Source of the DNA: Pseudorhizobium endolithicum
GTDB lineage: Bacteria > Pseudomonadota > Alphaproteobacteria > Rhizobiales > Rhizobiaceae
Assembly: GCF_902153245.2 (NCBI RefSeq)
Contig: NZ_CABFWF030000012.1
Span: 64,501-128,500 of the forward strand
Direction: 5' to 3'
DNA: 64,000 nt
Position numbers and translations under genes: made by a program. Positions 25,802 through 35,315 of this stretch are shown here, one piece after another. The notes under the pieces were generated by a model. The model ran no database searches and was not told where the DNA came from. It saw only the letters and a program-made list of their open reading frames with translations. Each line of letters starts with the position of its first letter. Position 1 is the stretch's first letter.

Positions 25802-27364
25802 ATGCGTGAGTTTCTAAGAAGCCGTGCGGGCAAACAGTTCTTGTTCGCCTGCCTTGCTGCATTTGTTCTGTGGGGTGCAGCGTTCACCTTCAGGAGCGAG
25901 ATCGTCGAGCAACTGCGCGCCATCAGCGGCGACAAGGCTGTGATCCTGCTTATTACGGCCAACGTCGCAGGCTTGATCAGCTTCGTCTACTCCGTCCTTC
26001 GCATCCTCGACATGAAGAACGAGATGCTTCGGCGCCGCGAGGCGGAACGGCGTGCGGACTATATCGCAACTCATGATCATCTGACGAAGCTGCCCAACCG
26101 GTATGCGTTCGATCGGCAGGGCCTTTGCGCGGTCGCGTCGCCGGCGGTCGATGACGAAGAGGCCGTAGCTTCCTCTGCAACAGTCTATTCCATAGATCTG
26201 GACGGCTTCAAGAAAGTCAACGACCTCATGGGGCACCAGGGTGGGGATGCCCTGCTCAAGGAGGTCGCGCGGCGGATTTGCGCGCTGGCGGAGCAGGACT
26301 GCGTCTTCCGGTTCGGCGGCGACGAATTCATCGCGATCGGCAGGAACCTGACGCGGGAGAAGGAGGAGCGGTTCGCGCAGTTGCTCATCCAATCCATCAC
26401 CCGGCCCGTTAGGATCGGCAGCCTTACCGCCGAAGTGGGGGCCAGCATCGGCTATGCGCGCTTGCCGGATCATGGTGCCACGCTGGAGGAGGTCTCGCAT
26501 GTTTCCGACATCGCTCTTTATGAGGCCAAGAGCCGAGGTCCCAACAACTACATTCTGTTCGAACCGGAGATGCAGGCGAAAGTGGCCCGAAGGGCGAAGC
26601 TCGAAGGTGAGCTCCGCCGCGCGATCGATCAGGATCGGCTCGCTGTTCACTATCAGCCGCTCGTCGATCTGAGGACGGGAGACGTCTGCGGCTTCGAAGC
26701 CCTCGCACGCTGGACGAATGAGGATGGCGAGCAGGTGCCGCCCAACGTCTTCATCCCCCTGGCCGAGGAGACCGGGCTGATCACCTTGCTGTTCCAGCAA
26801 CTCCTGCGCCAGGCCTGCGAAGCGGCAAAATCCTGGTCCGACGAGATGGTTCTTTCCTTCAACCTGTCACCCGTGCAGATGGAGGATCGGATGCTTCCCG
26901 CCCGTATCCTGGATATTCTCGGGAAGGCGGGCCTGCCGCCTCAAAGACTGGAGATCGAGATCACCGAAAACGCGCTCATCGCGGATCCTGCCCTGGCGGA
27001 ACAGATCATGCAAAGCCTGAACGCGGCCGGCATCCAGATCGCGCTCGACGACTTCGGCACCGGATACTCCAACCTTTCGCAGCTTGCCCGCTTCCGCTTC
27101 GACAAGATCAAGATCGACAAGAGCTTCGTGGCGACCTGCGGCAAGGATGAGCGATCGGAGAAGATCATCCAGGCAATGCTGAGCCTCAGCCGCAGCCTCC
27201 ATGCCCGGACGACCGTGGAAGGAGTGGAGGACTATGGGCAGCTTGCCCATTTCGTCAGTCATGGCTGCGATATCGGCCAGGGCTATTTCTTTGGAAAGCC
27301 TATACCCGCGGAAGAGGTTCCGGGTTTTCTGCGGAGACGGGAACGGGTGCTCAGCACAGCCTAG
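25802..27364 (+). CDS. Membrane GGDEF-EAL protein (c-di-GMP synthesis/breakdown)
   Basis: 520-aa bifunctional-type c-di-GMP enzyme. Two membrane helices lie at about 12-29 (FLFACLAAFVLWGAAFTF) and 46-69, with a very short periplasmic part and no recognisable sensor domain. The GGDEF motif is intact near residue 172 (FRFGGDEFIAIG); the inhibitory-site arginine position reads AEQD, so the I-site is lost. The EAL domain is intact (GFEALARW near 298, later DDFGTGYSNLSQL and KIDKSF). Either or both activities may operate. ATG 25802 has GGAG about 10 bases upstream; a TTG at 25766 is in frame but weak. Confidence 0.92.
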   Translation: MREFLRSRAGKQFLFACLAAFVLWGAAFTFRSEIVEQLRAISGDKAVILLITANVAGLISFVYSVLRILDMKNEMLRRREAERRADYIATHDHLTKLPNRYAFDRQGLCAVASPAVDDEEAVASSATVYSIDLDGFKKVNDLMGHQGGDALLKEVARRICALAEQDCVFRFGGDEFIAIGRNLTREKEERFAQLLIQSITRPVRIGSLTAEVGASIGYARLPDHGATLEEVSHVSDIALYEAKSRGPNNYILFEPEMQAKVARRAKLEGELRRAIDQDRLAVHYQPLVDLRTGDVCGFEALARWTNEDGEQVPPNVFIPLAEETGLITLLFQQLLRQACEAAKSWSDEMVLSFNLSPVQMEDRMLPARILDILGKAGLPPQRLEIEITENALIADPALAEQIMQSLNAAGIQIALDDFGTGYSNLSQLARFRFDKIKIDKSFVATCGKDERSEKIIQAMLSLSRSLHARTTVEGVEDYGQLAHFVSHGCDIGQGYFFGKPIPAEEVPGFLRRRERVLSTA

Positions 27365-27449
27365 GTGCAGCCCGCCGTCTATCGGGGATTGCACCGGGCT
27401 CACGGCGGTCGTAAGCAAGCCGGTGACTTCAGAGTGCAACGGATCGACG

Positions 27450-28271
27450 ATGAGCGAGAATACCTATTTTTCCAGACTTGGCGGCCTTCCGGGGCAGGCG
27501 GAACTGCTGTCCAGCAAGGCGGTATTCACCACCGCCTATGCCGTCATCCCGCGTTCCGTGATGACCGATATCGTCACCAGCGTTCTGCCGCACTGGGAAA
27601 AGACGCGGGCCTGGATCATCTCCCGGCCGCTGACCGGTTTCTCGGAGACCTTCGCGCAATATGTCATGGAGGTCGAGGCGGGCGGCGGCAGCGAGCGGCC
27701 GGAGCCGGATCCTCGTGCCCAGGCTGCGCTCTTCATGACGGAGGGCGAGATGACGGTGGAACTGGACGGGGAGGCGCATGAGCTGAGGGCGGGTTCCTTC
27801 GCCTATCTTCCCGCGGGCGCAAGATGGCGCCTGTATAACCAAACCTCTGCTGCCGCCCGTTTCCACTGGATCCGGAAAGCGTTCCAGACGGTAGACGGGC
27901 TCGAACCGCCGTCACCGATCTTCACGCACGAAAGCGAGCTGCAGATGGTCGCCATGCCGGATACGGACGGCACATGGGCGACGACGCGTTTCATCGACCC
28001 GGCGGATGTCCGCTACGACATGCATGTCAACATCGTGACCTTCGAGCCCGGCGGCACGATCCCGTTCATGGAAACCCATGTCATGGAGCACGGCCTTTAC
28101 GTGCTCGAGGGCAAGGCAGTCTACCGGCTTAACAAGGACTGGGTGGAGGTGGAAGCCGGAGACTTCATGTGGCTGCGCGCCTTCTGCCCGCAGGCCTGCT
28201 ATGCGGGTGGCCCCGGCCGTTTCCGCTACCTCCTCTACAAGGACGTCAATCGGCACGTACCGCTTTGGTAG
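27450..28271 (+). CDS. allE: (S)-ureidoglycine aminohydrolase
   Basis: Bicupin manganese enzyme (273 aa) of purine catabolism that releases ammonia from (S)-ureidoglycine to form (S)-ureidoglycolate after allantoate breakdown. The C-terminal cupin keeps the expected ligands as E-T-H-V-M-E-H (E, H and H) and the glutamine in FCPQACYAGG. The N-terminal cupin reads FMTEGEMTVELDGEAHELRAG in part. No other ureide gene lies in the window; it stands alone between the GGDEF-EAL gene and frcK. The start at ATG 27450 fits the family N-terminus; the ribosome-binding site is weak. Confidence 0.88.
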   Translation: MSENTYFSRLGGLPGQAELLSSKAVFTTAYAVIPRSVMTDIVTSVLPHWEKTRAWIISRPLTGFSETFAQYVMEVEAGGGSERPEPDPRAQAALFMTEGEMTVELDGEAHELRAGSFAYLPAGARWRLYNQTSAAARFHWIRKAFQTVDGLEPPSPIFTHESELQMVAMPDTDGTWATTRFIDPADVRYDMHVNIVTFEPGGTIPFMETHVMEHGLYVLEGKAVYRLNKDWVEVEAGDFMWLRAFCPQACYAGGPGRFRYLLYKDVNRHVPLW

Positions 28272-28299
28272 ACCAGAATTGTAACGCCTGGCAGTCGCG

Positions 28300-28320
28300 G
28301 CAGGGGACTGGTTCCCCTGC
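28300..28320. terminator. Hairpin between convergent allE and frcK
   Basis: GCAGGGGA and TCCCCTGC form an 8-bp stem with a CTGGT loop in the 73-base gap. There is no strong T-run on either side, so terminator function is likely but weak. Confidence 0.5.
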
Positions 28321-28344
28321 AAGGATGCCGGCTTCACGGGACTG

Positions 28345-28965
28345 CTAGGACAGCGTGAGGTCTGCCTTCCTGCTTGCCGTCCGCACCAGCAGGCCGTTCG
28401 GCAGGTCGTTCTCCCGCACCTTGGCCCGCGCAGCGGCATCGTCCAGGCCGAGGTCGTGCCAGCGGCGCATGAGACGTTCCTCCAGCACCTCCACCGGCGG
28501 CATCAGCATGATGGACCAGTCAAAGAGATCCGCAATCTGCGCCCAGCCGGGCCGGTCGAGAAGCAGATAGTTGCCCTCGACAAGAACGATCCGGTCGCCG
28601 AGCCCGACTACGTGTGCCGCGGCGATGGCGAGTTCGCGGGACCGGTCGAAGAGAGGAACCAGTACCTCCTCCTCGTTCTTCCGCAACGCTCGGAGAATGT
28701 CCGCCAGACCTCGCCGGTCGAAGGTCTCCGGCGCGCCCTTCCGTCTCGCCAGATCTTTTTCCCGCAAGACGCGGTCGTCCATGTGGAACCCGTCCATGGG
28801 CACGACGGCCGTGGGCTGTCCGATAGCCCGCAGTGCCTCCGCCAGTTCCTCTACGAAGGTCGACTTGCCGGCTCCCGGCGGCCCGGCGATCGCCACCAGG
28901 AATCGCTTTCTGTCTCTCGCTTCGGCGAGAAGTGTTGCCGCAACGGCCTCAGCATCCGGAGTCAT
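28345..28965 (-). CDS. frcK: FrcK, kinase-like protein of the fructose transport operon
   Basis: P-loop protein of 206 aa related to uridine kinase and pantothenate kinase. Walker A GPPGAGKST is near residue 28, followed by PMDGFHMDDRVL and GNYLLLD. In Sinorhizobium meliloti the frcBCAK operon encodes a fructose/mannose/ribose ABC importer, and FrcK is annotated as a fructose-transport kinase. Same order and orientation here. The ATG overlaps the frcA stop by four bases. Its exact substrate is not shown by the sequence. Confidence 0.87.
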   Translation of the reverse strand: MTPDAEAVAATLLAEARDRKRFLVAIAGPPGAGKSTFVEELAEALRAIGQPTAVVPMDGFHMDDRVLREKDLARRKGAPETFDRRGLADILRALRKNEEEVLVPLFDRSRELAIAAAHVVGLGDRIVLVEGNYLLLDRPGWAQIADLFDWSIMLMPPVEVLEERLMRRWHDLGLDDAAARAKVRENDLPNGLLVRTASRKADLTLS

Positions 28966-29741
28966 GCGGCGACGGGTTCGGCAGGCGTCTTCGCGCCGGT
29001 CATGAAGGCGACCGCATCCGACATGCTGTAGTCCTTGGGGTTGATGACGCAAAGACGGCGCCCCAGCCGGTGAATGTGGATCCGGTCGGCCACCTCGAAC
29101 ACGTGCGGCATGTTGTGCGAGATCAGCACGATGGGAATGCCTCGGCGGCGGACATCGAGGATCAGTTCGAGGACGCGGCGGCTTTCCTTGACACCGAGGG
29201 CGGCCGTCGGCTCGTCGAGGATGATCACCTTCGAGCCGAAGGCGGCGGCCCGCGCCACGGCGACGCCCTGCCGCTGGCCGCCCGAGAGGGTTTCCACCGC
29301 CTGATTGATGTTCTGGATGGTCATCAGGCCGAGCTCCGACAGCTTGTCGCGGGAGAAGCGTTCCATGGCGGAACGGTCGAGCTTGCGGAACCATTTGCCC
29401 ATCGGGCCGGGCTTGCGCAGCTCGCGACCGAGGAACATGTTATCGGCAATGGACAGCGCCGGAGACAGGGCGAGGTTCTGGTAGACCGTCTCGATACCTG
29501 CCTTGCGGGCCTCGATGGGCGAACGGAACTGCACCGGCTTTCCTTCCAGCCGGATTTCCCCCTCATCCGGGGTGATGGCCCCGGAGATCGCCTTGATCAT
29601 GGAGGATTTTCCGGCACCGTTATCGCCGATCACTGCCAGGATCTCGCCGGGATAGAGATCGAAATCGGCGTTGTCGAGGGCGGTTACCCGGCCGTACCGC
29701 TTGACGAGACCGCGGGCGCTGAGAATGGGGTCCTGAACCAT
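28962..29741 (-). CDS. frcA: FrcA, fructose ABC transporter ATP-binding protein
   Basis: Single-domain ATPase, 259 aa, unlike the double-domain RbsA-type at 20511. Walker A GDNGAGKSSMI, signature LSGGQRQGVAVARA, Walker B VIILDEPTAALG and switch histidine LISHNM are all intact. It lies between frcC and frcK with a 1-base overlap with the frcC stop and a four-base overlap with frcK. It hydrolyses ATP to drive fructose uptake with FrcC and FrcB. Confidence 0.92.
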   Translation of the reverse strand: MVQDPILSARGLVKRYGRVTALDNADFDLYPGEILAVIGDNGAGKSSMIKAISGAITPDEGEIRLEGKPVQFRSPIEARKAGIETVYQNLALSPALSIADNMFLGRELRKPGPMGKWFRKLDRSAMERFSRDKLSELGLMTIQNINQAVETLSGGQRQGVAVARAAAFGSKVIILDEPTAALGVKESRRVLELILDVRRRGIPIVLISHNMPHVFEVADRIHIHRLGRRLCVINPKDYSMSDAVAFMTGAKTPAEPVAA

Positions 29742-30823
29742 CAGCCTGCCACCTTTCTAATCCACTGGTCGATCGCGACCGCCGTGATGATGAGGACGCC
29801 GATCAGCAGATAGGTCCATTGGGGATCGGTGCCGATCAGCCGCAGCCCGAGCGAGAAGACGCCGACGATCAGTGCCCCGAAGAGCATGCCGAGGATGGAG
29901 CCGCGGCCGCCGAAAAGAGACAACCCGCCAATGACAACGGCCGTGATGGATTCGATGTTGGCAAACTGGCCGGCCGTAGGGGAGACCGAGCCGATGCGGC
30001 CGATGAGAGCCCAGCCCGCCAGGGCACAGATGAGGCCGGAAAGGGTGTAGACGGAGACCAGCATGCGCCTGACGTTGACGCCGGCGAGTTCGGCTGCGTC
30101 CGGATCATCACCGACAGCATAGACGTGCCTGCCCCAGGCGGTCTGGTTGAGCACGTACCAGAGCAGGGCGACCAGCAGCACCATGGCAATCACGCCATAG
30201 GTGAACACGGCTCCGCCGAGACGCAGGTTCTGCCCGAAGAACTGCAGGATCGGTGCCTGTGCCGAGATGTCCTGAGCGCGGATGGTTTCGTTGGCGGAGT
30301 AGAGGAAGTTGGAGGCGAGCACGATCTGCCACATGCCGAGCGTGACGATGAAGGGCGGCAGCTTCATGCGCGCCACCAACTGTCCGTTGATCCAGCCGCA
30401 CAGCGCGCCAACCGCAAAGCCGCAGGCGATCGCAAGCGTCGGCGGCAACCCGTATCGGAAGGTGAACTGGCCCATGACCACCGAGGACAGCACCATGATG
30501 GCGCCGACGGAGAGATCGATGCCCGCGGTCAGGATGACCAGCGTCTGCGCTGCCCCGACGATGCCGACGATCGCCACCTGCTGGAGGATAAGCGTCAGTG
30601 TGAAGGCCGAGAAGAACTTGCCTCCGAGCACCAGGCCGAAGATAGCGAGCGACAGGACGAGGACGATGAGCGGTACGGCGGCAGGGTTGGAGTGCAGGAA
30701 ATGCTGGCACTGCTGCAGCCATGTCTTGTCATGGGTCTCGAAGGACGCGACCTCCTTGGCGCTACCCGACAGAACCGTTTCGTACTCGTGCTGATGATGT
30801 GCGGTTGCCTGTGGCTCGCCCAT
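29741..30823 (-). CDS. frcC: FrcC, fructose ABC transporter permease
   Basis: Inner-membrane permease of the RbsC class, 360 aa, the same length as I recall for S. meliloti FrcC. A hydrophilic N-terminus of about 50 residues precedes the first helix (AAVPLIVLVLSLAIFGLVL). The LVILTAGIDLSVGAIMVLSS and YAVGDDPDAAELAGVNVRRM segments are diagnostic. ATG 30823 (MGEPQATAHH) has GGGAGG 8 bases upstream; the open frame continuing to 30913 is not supported. A hairpin separates it from frcB. Confidence 0.92.
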   Translation of the reverse strand: MGEPQATAHHQHEYETVLSGSAKEVASFETHDKTWLQQCQHFLHSNPAAVPLIVLVLSLAIFGLVLGGKFFSAFTLTLILQQVAIVGIVGAAQTLVILTAGIDLSVGAIMVLSSVVMGQFTFRYGLPPTLAIACGFAVGALCGWINGQLVARMKLPPFIVTLGMWQIVLASNFLYSANETIRAQDISAQAPILQFFGQNLRLGGAVFTYGVIAMVLLVALLWYVLNQTAWGRHVYAVGDDPDAAELAGVNVRRMLVSVYTLSGLICALAGWALIGRIGSVSPTAGQFANIESITAVVIGGLSLFGGRGSILGMLFGALIVGVFSLGLRLIGTDPQWTYLLIGVLIITAVAIDQWIRKVAG

Positions 30824-30935
30824 GACTTTTCCTCCCAACGGCCCTCTCCCAGGGGTTGATGGCTGACGCATATTACCACGAGTGCGGCGGAGCAGTAGAA
30901 ATGCCCGGTACATACCGGGGGTGTGGCAAAGCGTG

Positions 30936-30966
30936 CGGGAAGGGCAGGCTGAGGCTGCCCTTCCCG
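30936..30966 (-). promoter_or_regulatory. Intercistronic hairpin between frcB and frcC
   Basis: CGGGAAGGGCAG and its exact complement form a 12-bp stem with a 7-base loop, 18 bases past the frcB stop in the 161-base gap before frcC. There is no T-run on the minus strand. This is the place where an RNA stem would protect the frcB message and keep binding protein in excess. Confidence 0.6.
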
Positions 30967-30984
30967 ATCGTCAGAGGGCTGCCG

Positions 30985-32010
30985 TCAGCCCCAGCACTTA
31001 TCCATGCCTTCCTTGGTGTCGATGGATTCGACGCCTTCGGCCGGCTTGTCGGTCACCAGCGCCACGCCGGTATCGAAGAAGTTCTTGCCTTCGGTCGCCG
31101 CCGGCTTTTCGCCGGTGTCGGCGAACTTCTTGATCGCTTCGATGCCCATGGATGCCATCAGCAGGGGATATTGCTGCGACGTGGCGCCGATGACGCCTTC
31201 GGCGACGTTCTTCACTCCCGGGCAGCCGCCGTCGACGGAGACGATCAGCACGTCGCTCTCACGCCCTACCGACTTCAGCGCCTCATAGGCCCCGGCCGCC
31301 GCCGGTTCGTTGATCGTGTGAACGACGTTGACGGTCGGGTCCTTCTGCAGAAGGTTCTCCATCGCCGTGCGACCGCCTTCCTCGTTGCCGTTCGTCACGT
31401 CATGGCCGACGATACGCGGATCATTCTCGTCTCCGATCTTGTTGATGTCGGCCACGTCGATCCCGAAGCCCTTCATGAAACCCTGGTTGCGCAGCACATC
31501 GACGGAGGGCTGCGACGGAGTGAGGTTCAGGAAGGCGATCCTTGCATCCTTGGCCGCATCGCCCAAGGTCGCTGCCGCCCACTTGCCGATCAGTTCGCCG
31601 GCAAGCAGGTTGTCGGTCGCGAAGGTCATGTCGGCGGAATCGATGGGTTCCAGCGGCGTGTCGAGGGCGATTACCAGGATGCCCGCATCCCGTGCTTTCT
31701 GAACGGCGGGGACGATGCCCTTCGTATCGGAGGCCGTCAGCAGGATGCCCTTGGCGCCGTCGGCGATGCAGGTTTCGATCGCGGCGACCTGGCTTTCGGA
31801 ATCGCCATCGATCTTGCCGGCATAGGATTTGAGCGTCACGCCCAATTCCTGGGCCTTGGCGGTCGCGCCTTCCTTCATCTTCACGAAGAAGGGATTGGTG
31901 TCGGTCTTGGTGATAAGGCAGGCGGATACGCTTTGTGCCTTGGCAGGCGCGCAAAAGGCCACGCCCATTGCAAGGGCTGCAAAGGCGGTAGCGTAGACGG
32001 TTTTCCTCAT
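30985..32010 (-). CDS. frcB: FrcB, fructose-binding periplasmic protein
   Basis: Binding protein of 341 aa that delivers fructose (and in S. meliloti also mannose and ribose) to FrcC-FrcA. The signal peptide [19 protein letters not shown] ends near AKA-QS at about residue 25. The mature part shows [20 protein letters not shown] and [16 protein letters not shown] as in Peripla_BP_4 sugar binders. ATG 32010 follows GGGAGGAGACC. It is the first gene of frcBCAK, divergent from frcR across an AT-rich palindrome. Confidence 0.92.
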   Translation of the reverse strand: MRKTVYATAFAALAMGVAFCAPAKAQSVSACLITKTDTNPFFVKMKEGATAKAQELGVTLKSYAGKIDGDSESQVAAIETCIADGAKGILLTASDTKGIVPAVQKARDAGILVIALDTPLEPIDSADMTFATDNLLAGELIGKWAAATLGDAAKDARIAFLNLTPSQPSVDVLRNQGFMKGFGIDVADINKIGDENDPRIVGHDVTNGNEEGGRTAMENLLQKDPTVNVVHTINEPAAAGAYEALKSVGRESDVLIVSVDGGCPGVKNVAEGVIGATSQQYPLLMASMGIEAIKKFADTGEKPAATEGKNFFDTGVALVTDKPAEGVESIDTKEGMDKCWG

Positions 32011-32138
32011 GGTCTCCTCCCAGAGAATACAGGTGGCCGATGGTCGGATGGGGTCTCGGACGCAATCCGGCGGAAAGCCTCCTCCAAAGCCGCCGAACCC
32101 AACGCTCAACATTAAGGAAGAAGACCGCAGCCTTGTCA

Positions 32139-32165
32139 ATAAATAATTCGGATTGATTTATTTAT
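32139..32165. promoter_or_regulatory. Likely FrcR operator between frcB and frcR
   Basis: ATAAATAA and TTATTTAT form 8-bp arms around an 11-base centre, in an AT-rich island unlike the surrounding DNA. The style matches operators of ROK repressors such as Mlc and NagC (TTATTT/AAATAA half-sites). Position between the divergent genes would allow control of both frcBCAK and frcR. Confidence 0.6.
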
Positions 32166-32219
32166 CATCCATTGCCAGTCTGTAGGCGGAAATGCTCTGT
32201 GCATTCCTGGGAGCGGACC

Positions 32220-33458
32220 ATGTCGGCAAGGGAAAACGTGTTTCAAACAACCTTGGTGTCCCATCAGGGGAGCCTCACTGGCGGCGCCAACCAGGTTCGC
32301 GTCCGAGCTTACAACGAGCGGCTGGTCCTGTCGCTCGTTCGCCTGCACGGTTCGCTCTCGAAGGCGGACATCACCCGGCGAAGCGGTCTTTCGGCCCAAA
32401 CTGTGTCGGTCATCATGCGCTCGCTGGAGAGGGAAGGACTGCTGCTGCGCGGCGAACCGATTCGGGGAAAGGTCGGGCAGCCCTCTATCCCGCTGCGGCT
32501 CAACCCGGACGCCGTTTATGCTTTCGGCGTGAAGATCGGGCGGCGCAGTGCCGACCTCGTGCTGATGGACTTCCTCGGCCAGATCCGGCTCCAGCACCAC
32601 GAGATCTACGCCTATCCCCAGCCAGACCAGATCATGCAGATCATCACGAGCGGCATCGCGGGGCTCGAAGGGCAACTGAGTGCGGAGAAGCGCGAGCGCA
32701 TTGCAGGCGTTGGCATTGCCGCACCATTCGAGCTGTGGAACTGGGCCGACGAGGTGGGCGCGCCGCCAGGAGCCATGGATGCATGGCGTGATTTCGACCT
32801 GCAGGCGGAAGTGGCCGCACGTGTCGGTCATCCGGTCTACCTGCAGAATGATGCGACGAGCGCCTGCGGCGCAGAACTCGTCTTCGGCGTGGGGCCTTCC
32901 TATCCGGATTTCATATACTTTTTCGTCGGCTCGTTCATCGGCGGCGGGGTGGTGCTGAATTCGGCCCTTTATTCGGGCCGCACAGGCACCGCCGGTGCAG
33001 TCGGTCCCCTGCCGGTGCGCGGCAAGGCGGGCGAAACCCGGCAGTTGCTCGATATCGCCTCGATCTTTGTCCTGGAAAACCTGTTGCGGGAGCGGGGAAT
33101 GGATCCTCAGCCGCTCTGGTACTCCGCGGACGACTGGATCGATTTCGGTGAACCGCTGGAACTCTGGATACAGGAAAGCGCTGCGGCGCTGGCGCAGGCG
33201 ATCGTTGCGGCGGCTTCCATTATCGACTTCGGTGCTGCGGTGATCGACGGAGGCTTCCCCGAATGGGTGCGCGAGCGGCTGGTCACGGCAACGATCGAGG
33301 CCGTGGCACGGCTCGATCTGCAGGGCGTCATCATCCCGGATATCATCGAGGGCAAGGTGGGTGCTCAGGCGCGCGCGATCGGCGGAGCAAGCCTGCCGAT
33401 CTTCGCGCGGTATCTCGTCGACCAGAACGTGCTTTTCAAGAACCTGGCCGAGCTCTGA
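32220..33458 (+). CDS. frcR: FrcR, ROK-family transcriptional repressor
   Basis: 412-aa ROK regulator. The N-terminal winged helix (about 20-90) reads VRLHGSLSKADITRRSGLSA then TVSVIMRSLEREGLLLRG. The rest is the sugar-kinase-like ROK domain (VYAFGVKIGRR, VGIAAPFELW, YLQNDATSACGAEL, FFVGSFIGGG). The zinc-binding CxCGxxGC motif of sugar-kinase ROK proteins is absent, as is frequent in repressors. ATG 32220 (MSAREN) has GGGAG upstream. Divergent placement from frcBCAK indicates it controls fructose uptake, with a sugar or sugar phosphate as inducer. Confidence 0.9.
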   Translation: MSARENVFQTTLVSHQGSLTGGANQVRVRAYNERLVLSLVRLHGSLSKADITRRSGLSAQTVSVIMRSLEREGLLLRGEPIRGKVGQPSIPLRLNPDAVYAFGVKIGRRSADLVLMDFLGQIRLQHHEIYAYPQPDQIMQIITSGIAGLEGQLSAEKRERIAGVGIAAPFELWNWADEVGAPPGAMDAWRDFDLQAEVAARVGHPVYLQNDATSACGAELVFGVGPSYPDFIYFFVGSFIGGGVVLNSALYSGRTGTAGAVGPLPVRGKAGETRQLLDIASIFVLENLLRERGMDPQPLWYSADDWIDFGEPLELWIQESAAALAQAIVAAASIIDFGAAVIDGGFPEWVRERLVTATIEAVARLDLQGVIIPDIIEGKVGAQARAIGGASLPIFARYLVDQNVLFKNLAEL

Positions 33459-33485
33459 TTCCCCCAGGTCAACCGAGGCTGAGGG

Positions 33486-33510
33486 GAGGGCGGAGGTTTG
33501 CTCCGCCCTC
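33486..33510. terminator. Bidirectional terminator between frcR and glpV
   Basis: GAGGGCGGAG pairs perfectly with CTCCGCCCTC around GTTTG, 27 bases past the frcR stop and 9 bases from the glpV stop. It serves the two converging transcripts. Confidence 0.7.
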
Positions 33511-33518
33511 GGCTTGCA

Positions 33519-35243
33519 TCAGTTGGACTGCCAGCTCTTCACCAGTTCGTCGTAGTTGACGGTGATCGGCTTTTCCTTCTCGTTCTCGATCTTCAACTGC
33601 GGCGCAAGATTGCCCTTGGCTACCGCATCCTTGTTCCAGTATTCGAGATCATGCTCCTCGGCGAGCTTGGGTCCGATGTCACCCTGGACGCCAGCCCGTT
33701 CCAGCCGCTGCAGGACCTTTTCCTGCTCGGCGCAGAGCGAATCCATCGCCTCCTGAGCGGTCTTGGCGCCCGAGGACGCATCCCCGATTGCCTGCCACCA
33801 CAGCTGTGCTAGCTTCGGATAGTCGGGAATATTCGTGCCCGTCGGCGACCACTGGACACGCGCCGGCGAGCGGTAGAATTCGATCAGGCCGCCGAGCTTC
33901 GGCGCACGATCGGTGAAGCTCTGATGCTGGATCGAGCTTTCGCGCGTGAGCGTCAGACCGACATGGCTCTTCTTGACGTCGACGGTCTTGGACGTGACGA
34001 ACTGCGCATAGAGCCAGGCCGCCTTGGCGCGATCGTCGGGCGTGGATTTCAGAAGCGTCCAGGAGCCTACATCCTGATAGCCGAGCTTCATGCCCTCCTT
34101 CCAGTAGACACCGTGCGGGCTCGGCGCAAAACGCCATTTCGGCGTGCCGTCCTCATTCACGACCGGCAGTCCATCCTTCACGAAGTCGGCCGTAAATGCG
34201 GTGTAGGTGAACATCTGCTGGGCCACTTCGCCCTGTGACGGCACCGGGCCGGATTCCGAGAAGGTCATGCCCGCGGCTGCGGCCGGCGCATAGGCCTTCA
34301 GCCAGTCGAGATACTTCTGGATGGCATAGACCGAGGCCGGCCCGTTGGTGTCGCCCCCGCGTGCGACGCAGGAACCGACCGGACGGGAGTTCTCGTCCAC
34401 CTTGATGCCCCATTCGTCGACGGGAAGCCCATTCGGGAGGCCCCTGTCGCCGTTGCCGGCCATGGAAAGCCAGGCGTCGGTGAAGCGCCAGCCGAGCGAG
34501 GGGTCCTTCTTGCCGTAGTCCATGTGTCCATAGACCTTCTTGCCGTCGATCTCGCGGCCGGTGAAGAACTCCGCGATGTCTTCATAGGCCGACCAGTTGA
34601 CCGGAACGCCGAGGTCGTAGCCGTACTTCTCCTTGAAGTCGGCCTTGTTCTTCTCGTCGTTGAACCAGTCGTAGCGGAACCAGTAGAGGTTCGCGAACTG
34701 CTGGTCGGGAAGCTGGTAGAGGTCGCCGTCCGGTGCTGTCGTGAATTTCAGGCCGATGAAATCCTCGAGGTCGAGACCGGGATTGGTGACGTCCTTGCCT
34801 TCGTTCGCCATCCAGTCGGTCAGCGAGCGGGCCTGCTGATAGCGCCAGTGGGTGCCGATTAGGTCCGAATCGTTGACATAGGCGTCGTAGACGTTTTCCC
34901 CCGACTGCATCTGCGTCTGCAGCTTTTCAACGACGTCGCCCTCGCCGATCAGGTCGTGGGTGATCTTGATCCCGGTGATCGCAGTGAAGGCGGGAGCCAG
35001 CACCTTCGATTCATATTCATGCGTGGTGATCGTCTCGGAGACCACCTTGATATCCATGCCGGCGAAAGGCTTCGCCGCATCGATGAACCACTGCATCTCC
35101 TTCTCCTGGTCGGCGCGGGAAAGCGACGACATGTCGCCGATTTCGGCGTCCAGGAACTGCTTTGCCTCCTCCATGCCCGCGAATGCGGTACCCGTCATTG
35201 CCAGCAGCACGGCTGCGGTCGTTGTCATCAGATGCCGTCGCAT
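33519..35243 (-). CDS. glpV: GlpV, glycerol-binding protein of the ABC importer
   Basis: Large periplasmic binding protein, 574 aa, of the rhizobial glycerol ABC transporter class. The signal peptide (MRRHLMTTTAAVLLAMTGTA, cleavage near AFA-GM) is followed by an extracellular-binding-protein family-1 fold. Its length well exceeds the roughly 400 residues of ordinary family-1 binders, which is a mark of this transporter. ATG 35243 has GGGAGGATGAT upstream. Gene order glpR-glpD-glpS-glpT-glpP-glpQ-glpU-glpV matches Rhizobium leguminosarum, where the operon is needed for glycerol use. It is the last gene, 72 bases after glpU. Confidence 0.9.
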   Translation of the reverse strand: MRRHLMTTTAAVLLAMTGTAFAGMEEAKQFLDAEIGDMSSLSRADQEKEMQWFIDAAKPFAGMDIKVVSETITTHEYESKVLAPAFTAITGIKITHDLIGEGDVVEKLQTQMQSGENVYDAYVNDSDLIGTHWRYQQARSLTDWMANEGKDVTNPGLDLEDFIGLKFTTAPDGDLYQLPDQQFANLYWFRYDWFNDEKNKADFKEKYGYDLGVPVNWSAYEDIAEFFTGREIDGKKVYGHMDYGKKDPSLGWRFTDAWLSMAGNGDRGLPNGLPVDEWGIKVDENSRPVGSCVARGGDTNGPASVYAIQKYLDWLKAYAPAAAAGMTFSESGPVPSQGEVAQQMFTYTAFTADFVKDGLPVVNEDGTPKWRFAPSPHGVYWKEGMKLGYQDVGSWTLLKSTPDDRAKAAWLYAQFVTSKTVDVKKSHVGLTLTRESSIQHQSFTDRAPKLGGLIEFYRSPARVQWSPTGTNIPDYPKLAQLWWQAIGDASSGAKTAQEAMDSLCAEQEKVLQRLERAGVQGDIGPKLAEEHDLEYWNKDAVAKGNLAPQLKIENEKEKPITVNYDELVKSWQSN

Positions 35244-35315
35244 ATCATCCTCCCAAGGTTGCGATTGCACTCATTCACGTGGAGGCCGGGCTTTCCGCCT
35301 CCGTATCCGCTTGCC

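Noticed and set aside
30824-30913. Extended N-terminus for FrcC from ATG 30913
   Set aside because: ATG 30823 has an excellent Shine-Dalgarno and gives the 360-residue length I recall for S. meliloti FrcC; the extra residues have no family match.
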